Source: Acanthaster planci | Lineage: Eukaryota; Echinodermata; Asteroidea; Valvatida; Acanthasteridae | Assembly: GCF_001949145.1 (NCBI RefSeq) | Contig: NW_019091578.1 | Coordinates: 298,859-349,403, forward strand | Reading direction: 5' to 3' | Length of the DNA stretch: 50,545 nucleotides | Made by a program: the position numbers and the translations under genes | In this document: piece after piece, positions 37,901 through 43,934 of the stretch | Position numbering within the stretch: position 1 is the stretch's first letter | Layout: each line of letters starts with the position of its first letter | The notes under the pieces: generated by a model | What the model saw: only the letters and a program-made list of their open reading frames with translations | Database searches by the model: none | Told to the model about the DNA's origin: nothing

Positions 37901-40900
37901 TTGGCTTTGACACACACATACACAAAAAAATGGACAATTGAAAGTAGTCTTGACATCCACATGCAGTGTGTTGCCCACCAGACAGGAAACGCAACAGGGT
38001 GACAAATGAGATTTGACATGAGTCATCAATCACAGAGTTGAGCTTACACGCAGAGCCACAGGCAGCCATGTTGCAAATTAGTGATAAGAACTCTGGAGAA
38101 CTGGAATCCGGTACAGTATGGTGAGCCATGGGTGAATATTGAAGTTTTCACATACATGTACCCTTATGTACCACTAACGAAGCTTATGACTTGACTAATA
38201 CAGGTACAGTGTATTTCACAATAGTACGCCAGCAAGAATATTGAATGTGTTGGCCAATCACAATGTGCAAAACATGTCAACTCTATCCGCATACATGTAC
38301 CTTTGCCGGTTGACAAATGCGCATTTCACGTAATGGCCACTACGTTGCAAACCTTGGCGGCGCCGGTGCACTTCTGTGAAATGCCAGTATTGGTAAACAA
38401 TGAGGGAATGTGGCTTTAATAAATTAGTACCAACCGTTCTCATGAAGCCAATTGTTCCAGGGTTCATTTTATACAAGTAGAAAGTGACTTCAAGCACAGA
38501 GCTAGTCATGTACACGTACAAATTACATGTACATACCAGGTATGGTACCCTGTGTGTTTCTGTGGTAGATGATATACACATGTAAGTACTCTGATATGCT
38601 TCACTCACTTGATGCACAGACTAGGTACACGTAAAGTAGCAACAAGGTCAAACAAACACTACCTGGACACACCAAAAATATACAGACTGTACATGTATGG
38701 TACATGTATAAACAATATTATGAACTGCAAGTCCTTTTAAAAATGCACTAGTGTATGTACGCTGTACTTATGTACATGAATTGTAGATAAATATTGTATC
38801 CAAAGTACCCCCAAATGGGTTGTTCCAAACCTACTAGTACTGGTACACTGTACATGTACATATACCAACTACTGTAGAACTCCCCTGAACACAAAAATAA
38901 AACTTCATCTCTCCCCGCTCAAAAAACAGACCCAGAGAATCCAAGGGATGGTACGCATAGTGATATCTTGGTACACGTATGTACAATGTAGATTCAAAAG
39001 CTAAAAGCAAACCATCAAGCCCTTGCTTTTCAATAATGCCAAAGATTTGTACATGTACATGAACATACCGGGTAATGTTCAATTCATGAATTACATGTAC
39101 AGAAGATAAATTTGTGAACTAAAAATCCCATAAATGAAAAGTACTCTTTAAAATGTGAGACCTGTCACGGTCACAACAAAGTGGTTATAAAGTCGCATTC
39201 TGATCTTTCCTATTACATGATGGTTAAATGTCAAAAAATTGATCTGGTAGTCAAATTTGGAGGTTTGTAATATTTGGAAAGAGTAACCCGTCTTCTATTT
39301 AATTTCACATTTGTAGCAATATCAGATTTTTTTAAAAATCATTTGCGTCACAATTTTGACGTGTTTGAAGACAACATTATGTGTACCTGGTCAGAAATGT
39401 TGAAACAATGTCGGAAACAATGACACAGATCCACAGGTATAACGTCACAGTGTCATCCTTATTTTATCCTGTTACATACATGTACCATAGGAAAGATCTT
39501 CTCTGCTGAATTAAAAAATACCAGTATCTCAATATCTGAAAATTCTGACTTTCAACTCATTCTGTGGTGACAAGTCACACATGCCACAGCAAGACAGTCG
39601 TCAGACTAGTGCAAAACTGTTACAGACACGGCAATCTGCTCCATCCCCTACATGTTTCCTACATGTACTTCTAATGATCACAGACGTTTATAGACCCTGT
39701 GCCAAAACAGTCTTATTACTCACCAGATATGCTAGGACTCCTCGTCCGAGAAAAACACAAACTCATCCTGTTGCTACTTAGAAAATTCCCATAGACAATT
39801 AATGATAATGAACTTAGGAACTAAGGCTTAGAATAGACCGTATCATCTGACAATAATAATCCTACACCGTTTCTTCTTGAAAATGGCAACCACTCCTAGT
39901 CTCAAATCCAACCCCACTGTCTACGAAAGGATATGTTCGTCTTTACTAGGCCCCTTCGGAACTTGTTCTGAGCAGGTAGAATTTTAAGTGGAACTGCATC
40001 ACACACAGGAAGGGGTGATTATGTCTTACACCTCTGAGAGAACTATGCCCTTGTAACATAGCCCTTGCCAAAATCTGAAGAGTATTACAAGAGTAATAAA
40101 AAGGGCAATGTTTGCACTTCCATTTAATCAAGAATATTATTTCTATATTTTCATCAATGTGGTTGATTTCAAAGAAAGATACACTTTTCACACCAAATTC
40201 TTTCCTCCTATCAAACATCATAAATCACCCCTATTTTAATTTGGAATATTCCCAACAGAACTTTGAAGACTTCCAGATGTCTTTGTTGATTTACACTCAT
40301 CTTGCCAAGAGTGTTGATGATAACTATCCAAGACATCCAGATATGAGTTGGAAATGACTGGTAACCCCCCCCCATTAAAGAAGATCTTGTGTAGTTACAT
40401 AACAAAATGATAACACCTCCTGGATTCCTTGATTTATCTCCATTTCACGCTGAGACAATGTAAACATATTCTCTAAAAAATGAGTGACATGTGATTTTGT
40501 TTCTTTTCCAAATGAGAGGAAGGCAATTTCTCTGGTCTGTTTCATTTGTCTTCCTAATATCCTAAAAATGTAGCCCCACCCCTCAGAAAGGCCATAAAAG
40601 GGTACATGAAAAAAATCTAAATGTTGATCCCTGCCCAAAGTTACTCACCCCTTCCCCACTCAATGGTTTTAGATCCATCTCTGGATCTCCTTTGTAGAGA
40701 TAAACTTGAACCTGTTTGTGTTAGTAACAAAGTGTGGTTGATAAAAAAGTTATCTGAATCATTTAACGAATGTTCATTTCTCAAGAAAGTTGTTCTTCAG
40801 TCGGTAGACTCCTTGCATATGACGTCACTTTAGAAGGCATTTCTTTCTTCCTCTAGGATCAGGATATGGAAAGGAGAAAGATTTGGCCAATGCCTTAGGT

Positions 40901-43900
40901 TATTTCAGTGTACATGTAAGTGTGTCCTTGTTGGATCTCTTAACCAAAACCTACATGAATATATCAAAATTTCATCTTTAGAAAAATTGAACTGGTCATA
41001 ATTGTAGTGATTTCCTATAAAAGAAATTCTCCTTCAACCATTCATCACACAGTACAAATACCTTAGCAGCTTTGGGGGCAAAGGTTAAATTGCTTTCTGG
41101 AGGAGTGTGCAATTTTAATTGTTGATTTATCAAACGACAATTAACAGTACATAAAGTTTTCCTAAAGCCAATGCCCAACAAGGAAAGCATGCTTTAACGA
41201 GCAAGGCCCCATGATTCTATAGTTTCTGAAAGTGTAAGTGGGCAGCAAACTCAAAAGATCAGCTGTCCATGGCCTACTTCAAACCCTGCAGCAGCCCTAG
41301 TCTCCCCATGTAGGCCTAGTGCAAACAAGTCAATTTGTTCTGTACCTCCCCTGGTCCCACATCCCCCTCCCTGGTGGCAATAAGCTTGTGAGAGGTGACC
41401 TCTTGGCTCTGACACGGGATATCACTCAACAACCAGTTCTATGTAGGAGGTCAATACACTGTCAGCTGTGCATGAATTTCTGGACAGAGGAATAAGCAGC
41501 CAATGCTGTGTTCTGACTGCATATGCAATGAATGAAAACCTCTTTGCATGAATCAAGAACAACCTGAACGTTTTTTTGGAAACTTCAAAGTAATACACTG
41601 AATTCCAACTTAAAAGGCACATATCTGTAAAAGACTAATACAGGTGCAACTATGATTTTCACACCTTAGATAGTGACCTTGAGACCTGCATGTGCCTGTA
41701 CCAGGAACGTGGAACATTTCAATGAAGGCATCCAAGTAAGAACTACAATGTGATGCATATCTTATACAGTAATCAAACTGCTAGATAATGATCCAAACAC
41801 TATCTTGGCAATACTCGTCCCTTGGTACTCACTTCAAACTTTCCTGAGACTCTAATAAACGACCACCCCTGATATCAGAATCAATCAAACAATACAAGAT
41901 CTGATTGAAGTTTGCTAAGGGGAGTGTATTGCATCATAGGAGATTCCTCCATGACTGCACTGACATCCCCATGACCATTCCAACAGTAGGAGGCATTAAT
42001 ACCTGTAGCATCCTGATGTGTTGATCCATGTACATGTATGTACATATGAACGGGTGTGGGACATGTCATCTTTGGCTAATCATAATGCATACATACATGT
42101 ACATATAAATACTGACTATGTGAGATGTTTTTCTCAAGTACTCAAGCTGGAGGGTCACCCATAAATTGAAATGCCATCCTTCACATGCATGAGAGCAGGT
42201 CTGATGAAATATACTACTCAAAAAGGTAAGGACCACTATTTATTTTGTGTTTATTTTTTTTTATATGACCTATTTTACTACTGAAAATGTGCATTTGATG
42301 TTTTGAAACATAATTTTTTTTATTCCAATGAAAACACCATCTACATGTAGACAAACAAAAAATGAAAGAACTAGACCCTACCCATTGCTTGGAAAAAAAT
42401 TACAAGTTAAGAAAAAATGGTCCTTAACTTTTTTGAGTAATGTAGGGTTTCCTCAAATGAAATTTTACCTTAAATACAAGTCCTTTCAGATTTGGAAAAA
42501 CTTCATGGTTTGAGGCTAGTTGTTCTTCAGTCATAATTTCTAAACTTTGTGAAATTTGTAAAACTTCGGATTATGTTGACCAGCTATGGACAACTTATTA
42601 TTTGATCAATTGTTTCGTGACTTTGTTTTTGCCTCGGTTTGTAACAGTGAGGGATGAAATCTCAACACACTGACCCAAGGAGGTCACTCGTCAGAGTACT
42701 ACATCCCACTAGGCATGGATGAATTTTAGATTGGATCTAAATTGGGAAGATTCTAGGCAAAATACCTAAGCAGACTACTAGTACATGGACTGGTACATGT
42801 ATGATGGTGTAGTTTTGATCGAAACAAATTTAAAAGAGAAAGAAATCTTGACAAAAAGAGTGAATTTATGAAAAAGGAGTCATTTGAGCTGTACACACAT
42901 GTAACATAAAATAATGGTAATTTATTATAACATGTACGTATTTTTTTTTATTTCTTGCAGTATTTTCTGGTGAAGGACACTCTTGATATTTTAATTCAGA
43001 AACATCAAAAACAATCAAAACATTTTTCTAAGTTTTGGAGTTTGGAATAAAAACCCAGGATAATACTTCCAGGGAAAACCCACATAATAAGACAGAGGGT
43101 GCAAAGCCGCACAGCCTCTTGGCCGAGATGGGATTCGAACCTGTCCTCGCTATGTGAGAAATGGAAGGCAAGAAAATCACAGTAACCCTAACCCGACTCC
43201 TTCATGCTGGGAAGTATGACTGTATTTATGGTCAATGATTTGATACAGAAATGAGATTTCGTTTCCTTTTTAGCCAAACAGTGGGAAGTGTTTTGGTAGA
43301 CTTCTACTTCCGTTGTGAAGGTAACAATGGGACTACACACTTCCTGCCTCCGCTGCACTTAGAAAAAAAAAAGAAAACCACAAAGGACCTTGGCAGGCAG
43401 GATTCTTTTGTGTTCATTTCTTTGCAGTTGAAAAAAATTAAAATGTAAACATTGTTACTGTACAAGCCATAATTACATGTATTCACGGTTCTGACCAACT
43501 TTCTCATGGACCTTTCACATTATATTTCTTAAAACCCCTGCCAACTTTAATACTCTTAAAAAATTTACATTTGGGGTACAAATTCAAAGTTACATGTACA
43601 GTACATGTAGGTGGAATTTGTTCTATTTGGTGGCAAGTGCATGCTAACCAGATACAGAACTTTTTCCATTCAACTACATGTAACATGCATGTAATTCAAA
43701 ATTCTGCATGTATACACCCTGTATCCAACTTCACATCCATCCAAAAAGTGACATTTTTTTCCAGCAGGTGTTCATCATTAGCATACATCCTGCACCTGTC
43801 CACTATACAATACCTGAGTTTCCACTCTCCCACTGCTGGTCTTCATTATCCGATGACAACACATCATTCCTTGACTCTTTCTGATGTCTCTTGTTGTGCT

Positions 43901-43919
43901 TACCCGGTGAGTTACCCAT
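19724..43919 (-). CDS. GRIP: GRIP, seven-PDZ scaffold protein (complete gene, 19 joined exons)
   Basis: Exons in 5' to 3' order are: 43919-43814, 36876-36787, 36453-36382, 33249-33040, 32308-32146, 30980-30835, 28729-28582, 28006-27822, 27626-27468, 27163-26974, 26266-26127, 25285-25208, 24985-24916, 24511-24366, 23942-23798, 22715-22541, 22297-22190, 21658-20870 and 19945-19724. Every junction has GT/AG borders and matching phase. The joined frame is 3342 bases (1113 residues), close to mammalian GRIP1. Approximate domains are PDZ1 70-158, PDZ2 170-258, PDZ3 270-355, PDZ4 447-535, PDZ5 540-632, PDZ6 640-728 and PDZ7 986-1072. A basic Ser-rich linker lies between PDZ3 and PDZ4, and a long Ser/Arg-rich linker between PDZ6 and PDZ7. 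GRIP proteins are cytoplasmic adaptors that bind receptor C-termini (AMPA receptors, ephrins and others) and link them to trafficking machinery. Alternative first exons are listed separately. GRIP1 versus GRIP2 cannot be assigned; a pre-duplication single gene is likely. Confidence 0.93.
19946..20869 (-). other. GRIP intron 18
   Basis: This is a phase-0 intron inside PDZ7. It carries an inverted-repeat insertion at 20327-20452 with a tRNA-like box A next to it (20476-20486, minus strand). No extra exon was found. Confidence 0.7.
20327..20452. repeat. Foldback element, possibly SINE-associated
   Basis: The arms of about 32 bases at 20327-20358 and 20421-20452 are inverted copies with few mismatches. 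Each contains AATAAATATG and CTTGGCC and is separated from the other by a GC-richer middle. Just outside, on the minus strand, TGGCTTGGTGG at 20486-20476 fits the tRNA box A consensus. No box B was found at the expected distance, so this is not a tRNA gene and may be a SINE remnant. Confidence 0.55.
20870..21658 (-). CDS. GRIP: GRIP exon 18: long linker II and first half of PDZ7
   Basis: This is the largest exon: 789 bases, 263 codons, phase 0 at both ends. It opens with [17 protein letters not shown], which matches the conserved D-S-W-(E/D)-G-S motif of the vertebrate GRIP linker. A Ser/Arg stretch follows (repeated SNSR, then [15 protein letters not shown] and [11 protein letters not shown]), then an acidic patch and a Tyr/Pro/Ser/Thr-rich segment. 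It ends with the first half of PDZ7, including [18 protein letters not shown] with its DFGF carboxylate-binding loop. The linker is probably disordered and a phosphorylation target. The donor GTAAGG follows CTACAG. Confidence 0.95.
21659..22189 (-). other. GRIP intron 17
   Basis: This is a phase-0 intron of 531 bases. Its only notable content is the 59-base hairpin repeat at 21927-21985. Confidence 0.75.
21927..21985. repeat. 59-base hairpin repeat with telomere-like arms, copy 1
   Basis: The arms of 24 bases begin TTAACCCTAACCCT and end AGGGTTAA around an 11-base loop (TCACCTGTTGG). A few mismatches affect pairing in this copy. The same 59 bases occur again at 29490-29548, where the arms pair perfectly. 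Confidence 0.8.
22190..22297 (-). CDS. GRIP: GRIP exon 17: start of linker II
   Basis: This exon has 108 bases (36 codons) in phase 0 at both ends, bounded by acceptor TTTCTACCAACAG and donor GTATTT. It encodes [20 protein letters not shown] and a Thr/Ser/Pro-rich continuation. It is low in complexity and has no known fold. Because it is symmetric and lies in a linker, it could be skipped without breaking the frame. Confidence 0.8.
22541..22715 (-). CDS. GRIP: GRIP exon 16: second half of PDZ6
   Basis: The first base (G) completes the Arg codon of AER from exon 15. The exon encodes [20 protein letters not shown] and continues through the helix B and final strand of PDZ6 (LKISKQDKK). It ends in phase 0 at a CAG/GTGAAG donor. 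The [11 protein letters not shown] core is the typical PDZ segment between strands D and E and is very close to vertebrate GRIP PDZ6. Confidence 0.93.
22716..23797 (-). other. GRIP intron 15
   Basis: This is a phase-2 intron inside PDZ6. About 430 bases of it (23134-23564) look like a transposon insertion with TTAA edges and a GC-richer interior. No extra exon was found. Confidence 0.7.
23134..23564. mobile_element. Candidate piggyBac-like non-autonomous element
   Basis: TTAA occurs at both edges (23134-23137 and 23561-23564). Reading inwards, the right end begins CCACTTCGTGCCGGGGTG and the left end CCATATACTGCTGGGTC, a partly matching terminal inverted repeat. A TTAA target and CC-starting ends fit the piggyBac superfamily. 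The interior is GC-richer than the surrounding intron and has no transposase. Inverted-repeat identity is low, so this is tentative. Confidence 0.4.
23798..23942 (-). CDS. GRIP: GRIP exon 15: first half of PDZ6
   Basis: This exon of 145 bases is entered with two bases of a Glu codon and left with two bases of the Arg codon in AER. It encodes [20 protein letters not shown] followed by [11 protein letters not shown]. The carboxylate-binding loop is PLGI. The TEEPFDPI segment is nearly invariant in vertebrate GRIP PDZ6. Confidence 0.94.
24366..24511 (-). CDS. GRIP: GRIP exon 14: second half of PDZ5
   Basis: The first base completes the Arg of AHR. The exon encodes [20 protein letters not shown], helix B and the last strand (VKLRVKKDE), and leaves in phase 1. 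It matches vertebrate GRIP PDZ5 (TGTLE.GDKLLAIDNIRL) closely. Confidence 0.93.
24916..24985 (-). CDS. GRIP: GRIP exon 13: middle of PDZ5 (70 bases)
   Basis: This short exon has an acceptor TTTTCTTTCCAG and a donor GTAAAATA. Translated in the phase set by its neighbours, it reads [20 protein letters not shown] and then AHR, close to the vertebrate GRIP segment [21 protein letters not shown]. It is split off from the first strand of PDZ5 by an extra phase-1 intron not found in PDZ2, 3, 4 or 6. Confidence 0.92.
25208..25285 (-). CDS. GRIP: GRIP exon 12: start of PDZ5 (78 bases)
   Basis: The exon completes a Glu codon, reads [20 protein letters not shown] and then GITLS, and leaves in phase 1. 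It matches vertebrate GRIP (AESVIPSSGTFHVKLP...LGITIS). The carboxylate-binding loop is GLGI. Confidence 0.92.
25286..26126 (-). other. GRIP intron 11
   Basis: This is an intron of 841 bases between PDZ4 and PDZ5. A GC-richer patch at about 25840-26000 differs from the AT-rich flanks and may be an old insertion, but no inverted or direct repeats were found to bound it. Confidence 0.6.
26127..26266 (-). CDS. GRIP: GRIP exon 11: second half of PDZ4
   Basis: The first base completes the Arg of ADR. The exon encodes [20 protein letters not shown], helix B ([11 protein letters not shown]) and the last strand ([10 protein letters not shown]). It leaves in phase 1 at donor GTAATT. EFDVAES across the next junction is shared with vertebrate GRIP. 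Confidence 0.94.
26397..26642. repeat. 66-base minisatellite (about 3.7 copies)
   Basis: Units start at 26397, 26463, 26529 and 26595 with the phrase GATCATGACTGCT and contain TTACTACCTCCTCATAAAG. Differences between units are few, so the array is young. The unit length is a multiple of three, which produces a spurious open frame on the plus strand. It lies in GRIP intron 10. Confidence 0.93.
26691..26962. repeat. 70-base minisatellite (about 3.9 copies) next to a GRIP splice donor
   Basis: Units start at 26691, 26761, 26831 and 26901 with AAAGGCATCTCAGC and contain CATTGTTCAACTCCTACACC. The array ends about a dozen bases from the donor site of GRIP exon 10 (exon edge 26974). It shares no sequence with the 66-base array 50 bases to its left. 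Confidence 0.93.
26974..27163 (-). CDS. GRIP: GRIP exon 10: first half of PDZ4
   Basis: This exon of 190 bases encodes the end of linker I ([15 protein letters not shown]) and then [20 protein letters not shown], with carboxylate-binding loop DFGF. It continues to EPGGKADR, where the Arg codon is split. The acceptor is TTTTTCGCAG and the donor GTAAGTG. Confidence 0.94.
27468..27626 (-). CDS. GRIP: GRIP exon 9: linker I between PDZ3 and PDZ4
   Basis: This exon of 159 bases is in phase 1 at both ends, with a strong pyrimidine tract before its acceptor and donor GTAAGG. It encodes a Ser/Asn-rich stretch ([20 protein letters not shown]) and ends with a basic segment [15 protein letters not shown]. 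This resembles the vertebrate linker segment with a basic run before SLSLASSTVG. It is symmetric, so skipping would keep the frame. Confidence 0.88.
27822..28006 (-). CDS. GRIP: GRIP exon 8: second half of PDZ3
   Basis: The first base completes the Arg of ADR. The exon encodes [20 protein letters not shown], helix B ([14 protein letters not shown]) and KLEILPVSH, then the start of linker I. CGALHVGD and KLEILP are shared with vertebrate GRIP PDZ3. The donor is GTACGT. Confidence 0.95.
28582..28729 (-). CDS. GRIP: GRIP exon 7: first half of PDZ3
   Basis: This exon of 148 bases reads [20 protein letters not shown] and then [16 protein letters not shown]. It ends in PASIADR with the Arg codon split. 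[12 protein letters not shown] is a signature of GRIP PDZ3. The acceptor follows TTGTTCTACACCTTC and the donor is GTGGGC. Confidence 0.95.
28730..30834 (-). other. GRIP intron 6
   Basis: This is a 2.1-kb phase-1 intron between PDZ2 and PDZ3. It contains the perfect 59-base hairpin at 29490-29548 and a TACATG block near 30301. No further exon was found. Confidence 0.7.
29490..29548. repeat. 59-base hairpin repeat with telomere-like arms, copy 2 (perfect)
   Basis: The 24-base arms are exact reverse complements (TTAACCCTAACCCTCC... and its complement) around the loop TCACCTGTTGG. It is the same length and sequence family as 21927-21985, 7.5 kb away in another GRIP intron. Confidence 0.88.
30835..30980 (-). 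CDS. GRIP: GRIP exon 6: second half of PDZ2
   Basis: The first base completes the Arg of ADR. The exon encodes [20 protein letters not shown], helix B ([12 protein letters not shown]) and [10 protein letters not shown], with donor GTGAGT. VEYDVS and GDRLLSVDGI are conserved in vertebrate GRIP PDZ2. Confidence 0.95.
30981..32145 (-). other. GRIP intron 5
   Basis: This is a 1.2-kb phase-2 intron inside PDZ2. No extra in-frame exon was supported and no obvious mobile element is present. Confidence 0.65.
32146..32308 (-). CDS. GRIP: GRIP exon 5: first half of PDZ2
   Basis: This exon of 163 bases reads [20 protein letters not shown], then [10 protein letters not shown] with carboxylate-binding loop FGFV, and [12 protein letters not shown] with the Arg codon split. 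FGFVIRGG and RPGGPADR are hallmark GRIP PDZ2 sequences. The donor is GTATAA. Confidence 0.95.
32309..33039 (-). other. GRIP intron 4
   Basis: This is a 731-base phase-1 intron between PDZ1 and PDZ2. I see no further coding or repeat feature in it. Confidence 0.65.
33040..33249 (-). CDS. GRIP: GRIP exon 4: main part of PDZ1
   Basis: This exon of 210 bases encodes [20 protein letters not shown] and [20 protein letters not shown] through [11 protein letters not shown]. Its residues follow vertebrate GRIP PDZ1 (GGIDKDGKPRVSNLRQGG; EVEYELPP) almost position by position. Unlike PDZ2 to PDZ6, no intron cuts the conserved Arg after strand C. The donor is GTTAGT. Confidence 0.96.
33651..34740 (-). 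mobile_element. 5'-truncated, decayed non-LTR retrotransposon (LINE)
   Basis: On the minus strand the frames carry the C-terminal part of a LINE reverse transcriptase. [19 protein letters not shown] is the classic segment after the catalytic core. Downstream segments in shifted frames match the usual LINE C-terminus (LQRKA..., then [16 protein letters not shown], then VGPKLWSF). At least two frameshifts and stop codons interrupt it. The 3' end carries AATAAA followed by GAACTGAACTGGAACTG, a short tandem tail as seen in CR1/L2/RTE-type elements. The endonuclease and catalytic core are missing, so the copy is dead. The clade cannot be fixed by eye. Confidence 0.82.
35025..35099 (-). CDS. GRIP: Candidate GRIP cassette exon inserting 25 residues into PDZ1
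   Basis: This is a 75-base stretch with acceptor CAGTATCTTCAG and donor GTAAGG. It is in phase 1 at both ends and has no stop in that phase, exactly what is needed between exon 3 (36382) and exon 4 (33249). It encodes a polar, Gly/Asn/Arg-rich insert ([20 protein letters not shown] plus five residues). The insert would fall just after strand B of PDZ1, between LTVS and GGIDKDG, beside the ligand groove. I know of no such insert in vertebrate GRIP. Transcript evidence is absent. Confidence 0.6.
36382..36453 (-). CDS. GRIP: GRIP exon 3: first strands of PDZ1
   Basis: This exon of 72 bases reads [20 protein letters not shown] and then LTVS, with the phase-1 donor GTAAGA. It matches vertebrate GRIP (TVVEL.KKEG..LGLTVSG). 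The carboxylate-binding loop is GFGL. The acceptor is TTGATTTCTTTACAG. Confidence 0.94.
36787..36876 (-). CDS. GRIP: GRIP exon 2: shared N-terminal segment
   Basis: This 90-base exon follows TTTTGTTCAG, ends at donor GTAGGA and is in phase 1 at both ends. It encodes [20 protein letters not shown] and then [10 protein letters not shown]. It is acidic, then Ser/Gln/Asn-rich, and probably disordered. It is the common acceptor for all three candidate first exons. Confidence 0.85.
37225..37246. other. Assembly gap (22 N)
   Basis: This is a run of 22 undetermined bases. It lies between two hairpin-forming stretches (AAACTCCAAC with its complement just left; 37266-37306 just right), which may be why the assembly broke. 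Single undetermined bases also occur at 45999 and 47696. Confidence 0.95.
37266..37306. repeat. Short hairpin (12-base perfect arms)
   Basis: CCAAACCTGCCA at 37266-37277 pairs with its complement at 37295-37306. The sequence then runs into GTTAGGGTTAA, the same end motif as the 59-base hairpin repeats, so it may be a relative. Confidence 0.6.
38214..38381. repeat. Small inverted-repeat element, copy B
   Basis: The ends read TTTCACAATAGTACGCC and GGTGCACTTCTGTGAAA as imperfect complements. The interior contains GTTGGCCAATCACAATGTGC, the complement of the motif in copy A at 17137-17285. No coding capacity is present. Confidence 0.62.
39724..39766 (-). CDS. GRIP: GRIP candidate alternative first exon 1c (MSLC N-terminus)
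   Basis: Starting at ATG (39766-39764), 14 codons plus one base encode [14 protein letters not shown], followed by the strong donor GTGAGTAA. The leftover G completes the Asp codon of exon 2, so the frame continues as [10 protein letters not shown]. Cys4, next to hydrophobic and basic residues, is a plausible palmitoylation site. An in-frame TAG lies upstream with no other ATG between. The match of start codon, donor and phase is the only support; no homolog of this N-terminus is known to me. Confidence 0.5.
42212..42443. mobile_element. Tc1/mariner-type MITE
   Basis: The left end reads TACTACTCAAAAAGGTAAGG and the right end is the near complement (TACTCAAAAAAGTTAAGG reading inwards), each with TA at the edge. 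TA plus ACTCAAAAA...GGACCA is typical of mariner-family ends. The element is about 230 bases, AT-rich and non-coding. Confidence 0.75.
43131..43141 (-). repeat. tRNA-type box B, likely SINE remnant
   Basis: On the minus strand, GGTTCGAATCC is an exact match to the RNA polymerase III box B and is followed by CATCTCGGCC. No cloverleaf or convincing box A could be found around it, so it is not a tRNA gene. A truncated tRNA-derived SINE is the best guess. Confidence 0.45.
43814..43919 (-). CDS. GRIP: GRIP candidate first exon 1b (MGNSPGK N-terminus)
   Basis: Starting at ATG (43919-43917), 35 codons plus one base encode [20 protein letters not shown] followed by an acidic stretch ending WESGNS, with donor GTATTG. 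The leftover G joins exon 2 as Asp ([10 protein letters not shown]). Gly2 and the following residues fit the general N-myristoylation pattern (small residue at position 6, no proline at 7), and a basic cluster HNKRHQK follows, as in many myristoyl-switch proteins. An in-frame TAA lies 12 bases upstream, so this ATG is the only possible start in this frame. This form was used for the 1113-residue model. Confidence 0.68.
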
Positions 43920-43928
43920 GGGAATACT

Positions 43929-43934
43929 TTACAT
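43929..43934 (-). promoter_or_regulatory. Start-stop element (ATG TAA) just upstream of exon 1b ATG
   Basis: On the minus strand an ATG is followed directly by TAA, nine bases before the exon 1b start and in the same frame. If it lies in the mRNA, it is a minimal upstream ORF of the kind that can hold ribosomes and lower translation of the main frame. Whether the transcript extends this far is not known. Confidence 0.35.

Larger units (their letters stand above)
36877..39723 (-). other. GRIP intron 1, proximal part
   Basis: This is non-coding DNA between exon 2 and the nearest candidate first exon. It includes a 22-base assembly gap (37225-37246), hairpins around it, and copy B of a small inverted-repeat element (38214-38381). 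TACATG-type blocks are dense at 38,500-39,070. Confidence 0.65.
39767..43813 (-). other. GRIP intron between first exons 1b and 1c
   Basis: This is 4 kb of non-coding DNA that would act as promoter region for exon 1c. It contains a mariner-type MITE (42212-42443), a tRNA-like box B (43131-43141) and a possible 36-base exon with an in-frame stop (41833-41868). No other exon could be supported. Confidence 0.6.

Noticed and set aside
40636-40680. Strong GTGAGTAAC donor on the minus strand after a short ATG frame in GRIP intron 1
   Set aside because: The frame from its ATG ends in the wrong phase for exon 2, and no acceptor gives a multiple of three.
43131-43141. tRNA gene
   Set aside because: Only a box B match is present; no acceptor stem, anticodon arm or box A can be formed around it.
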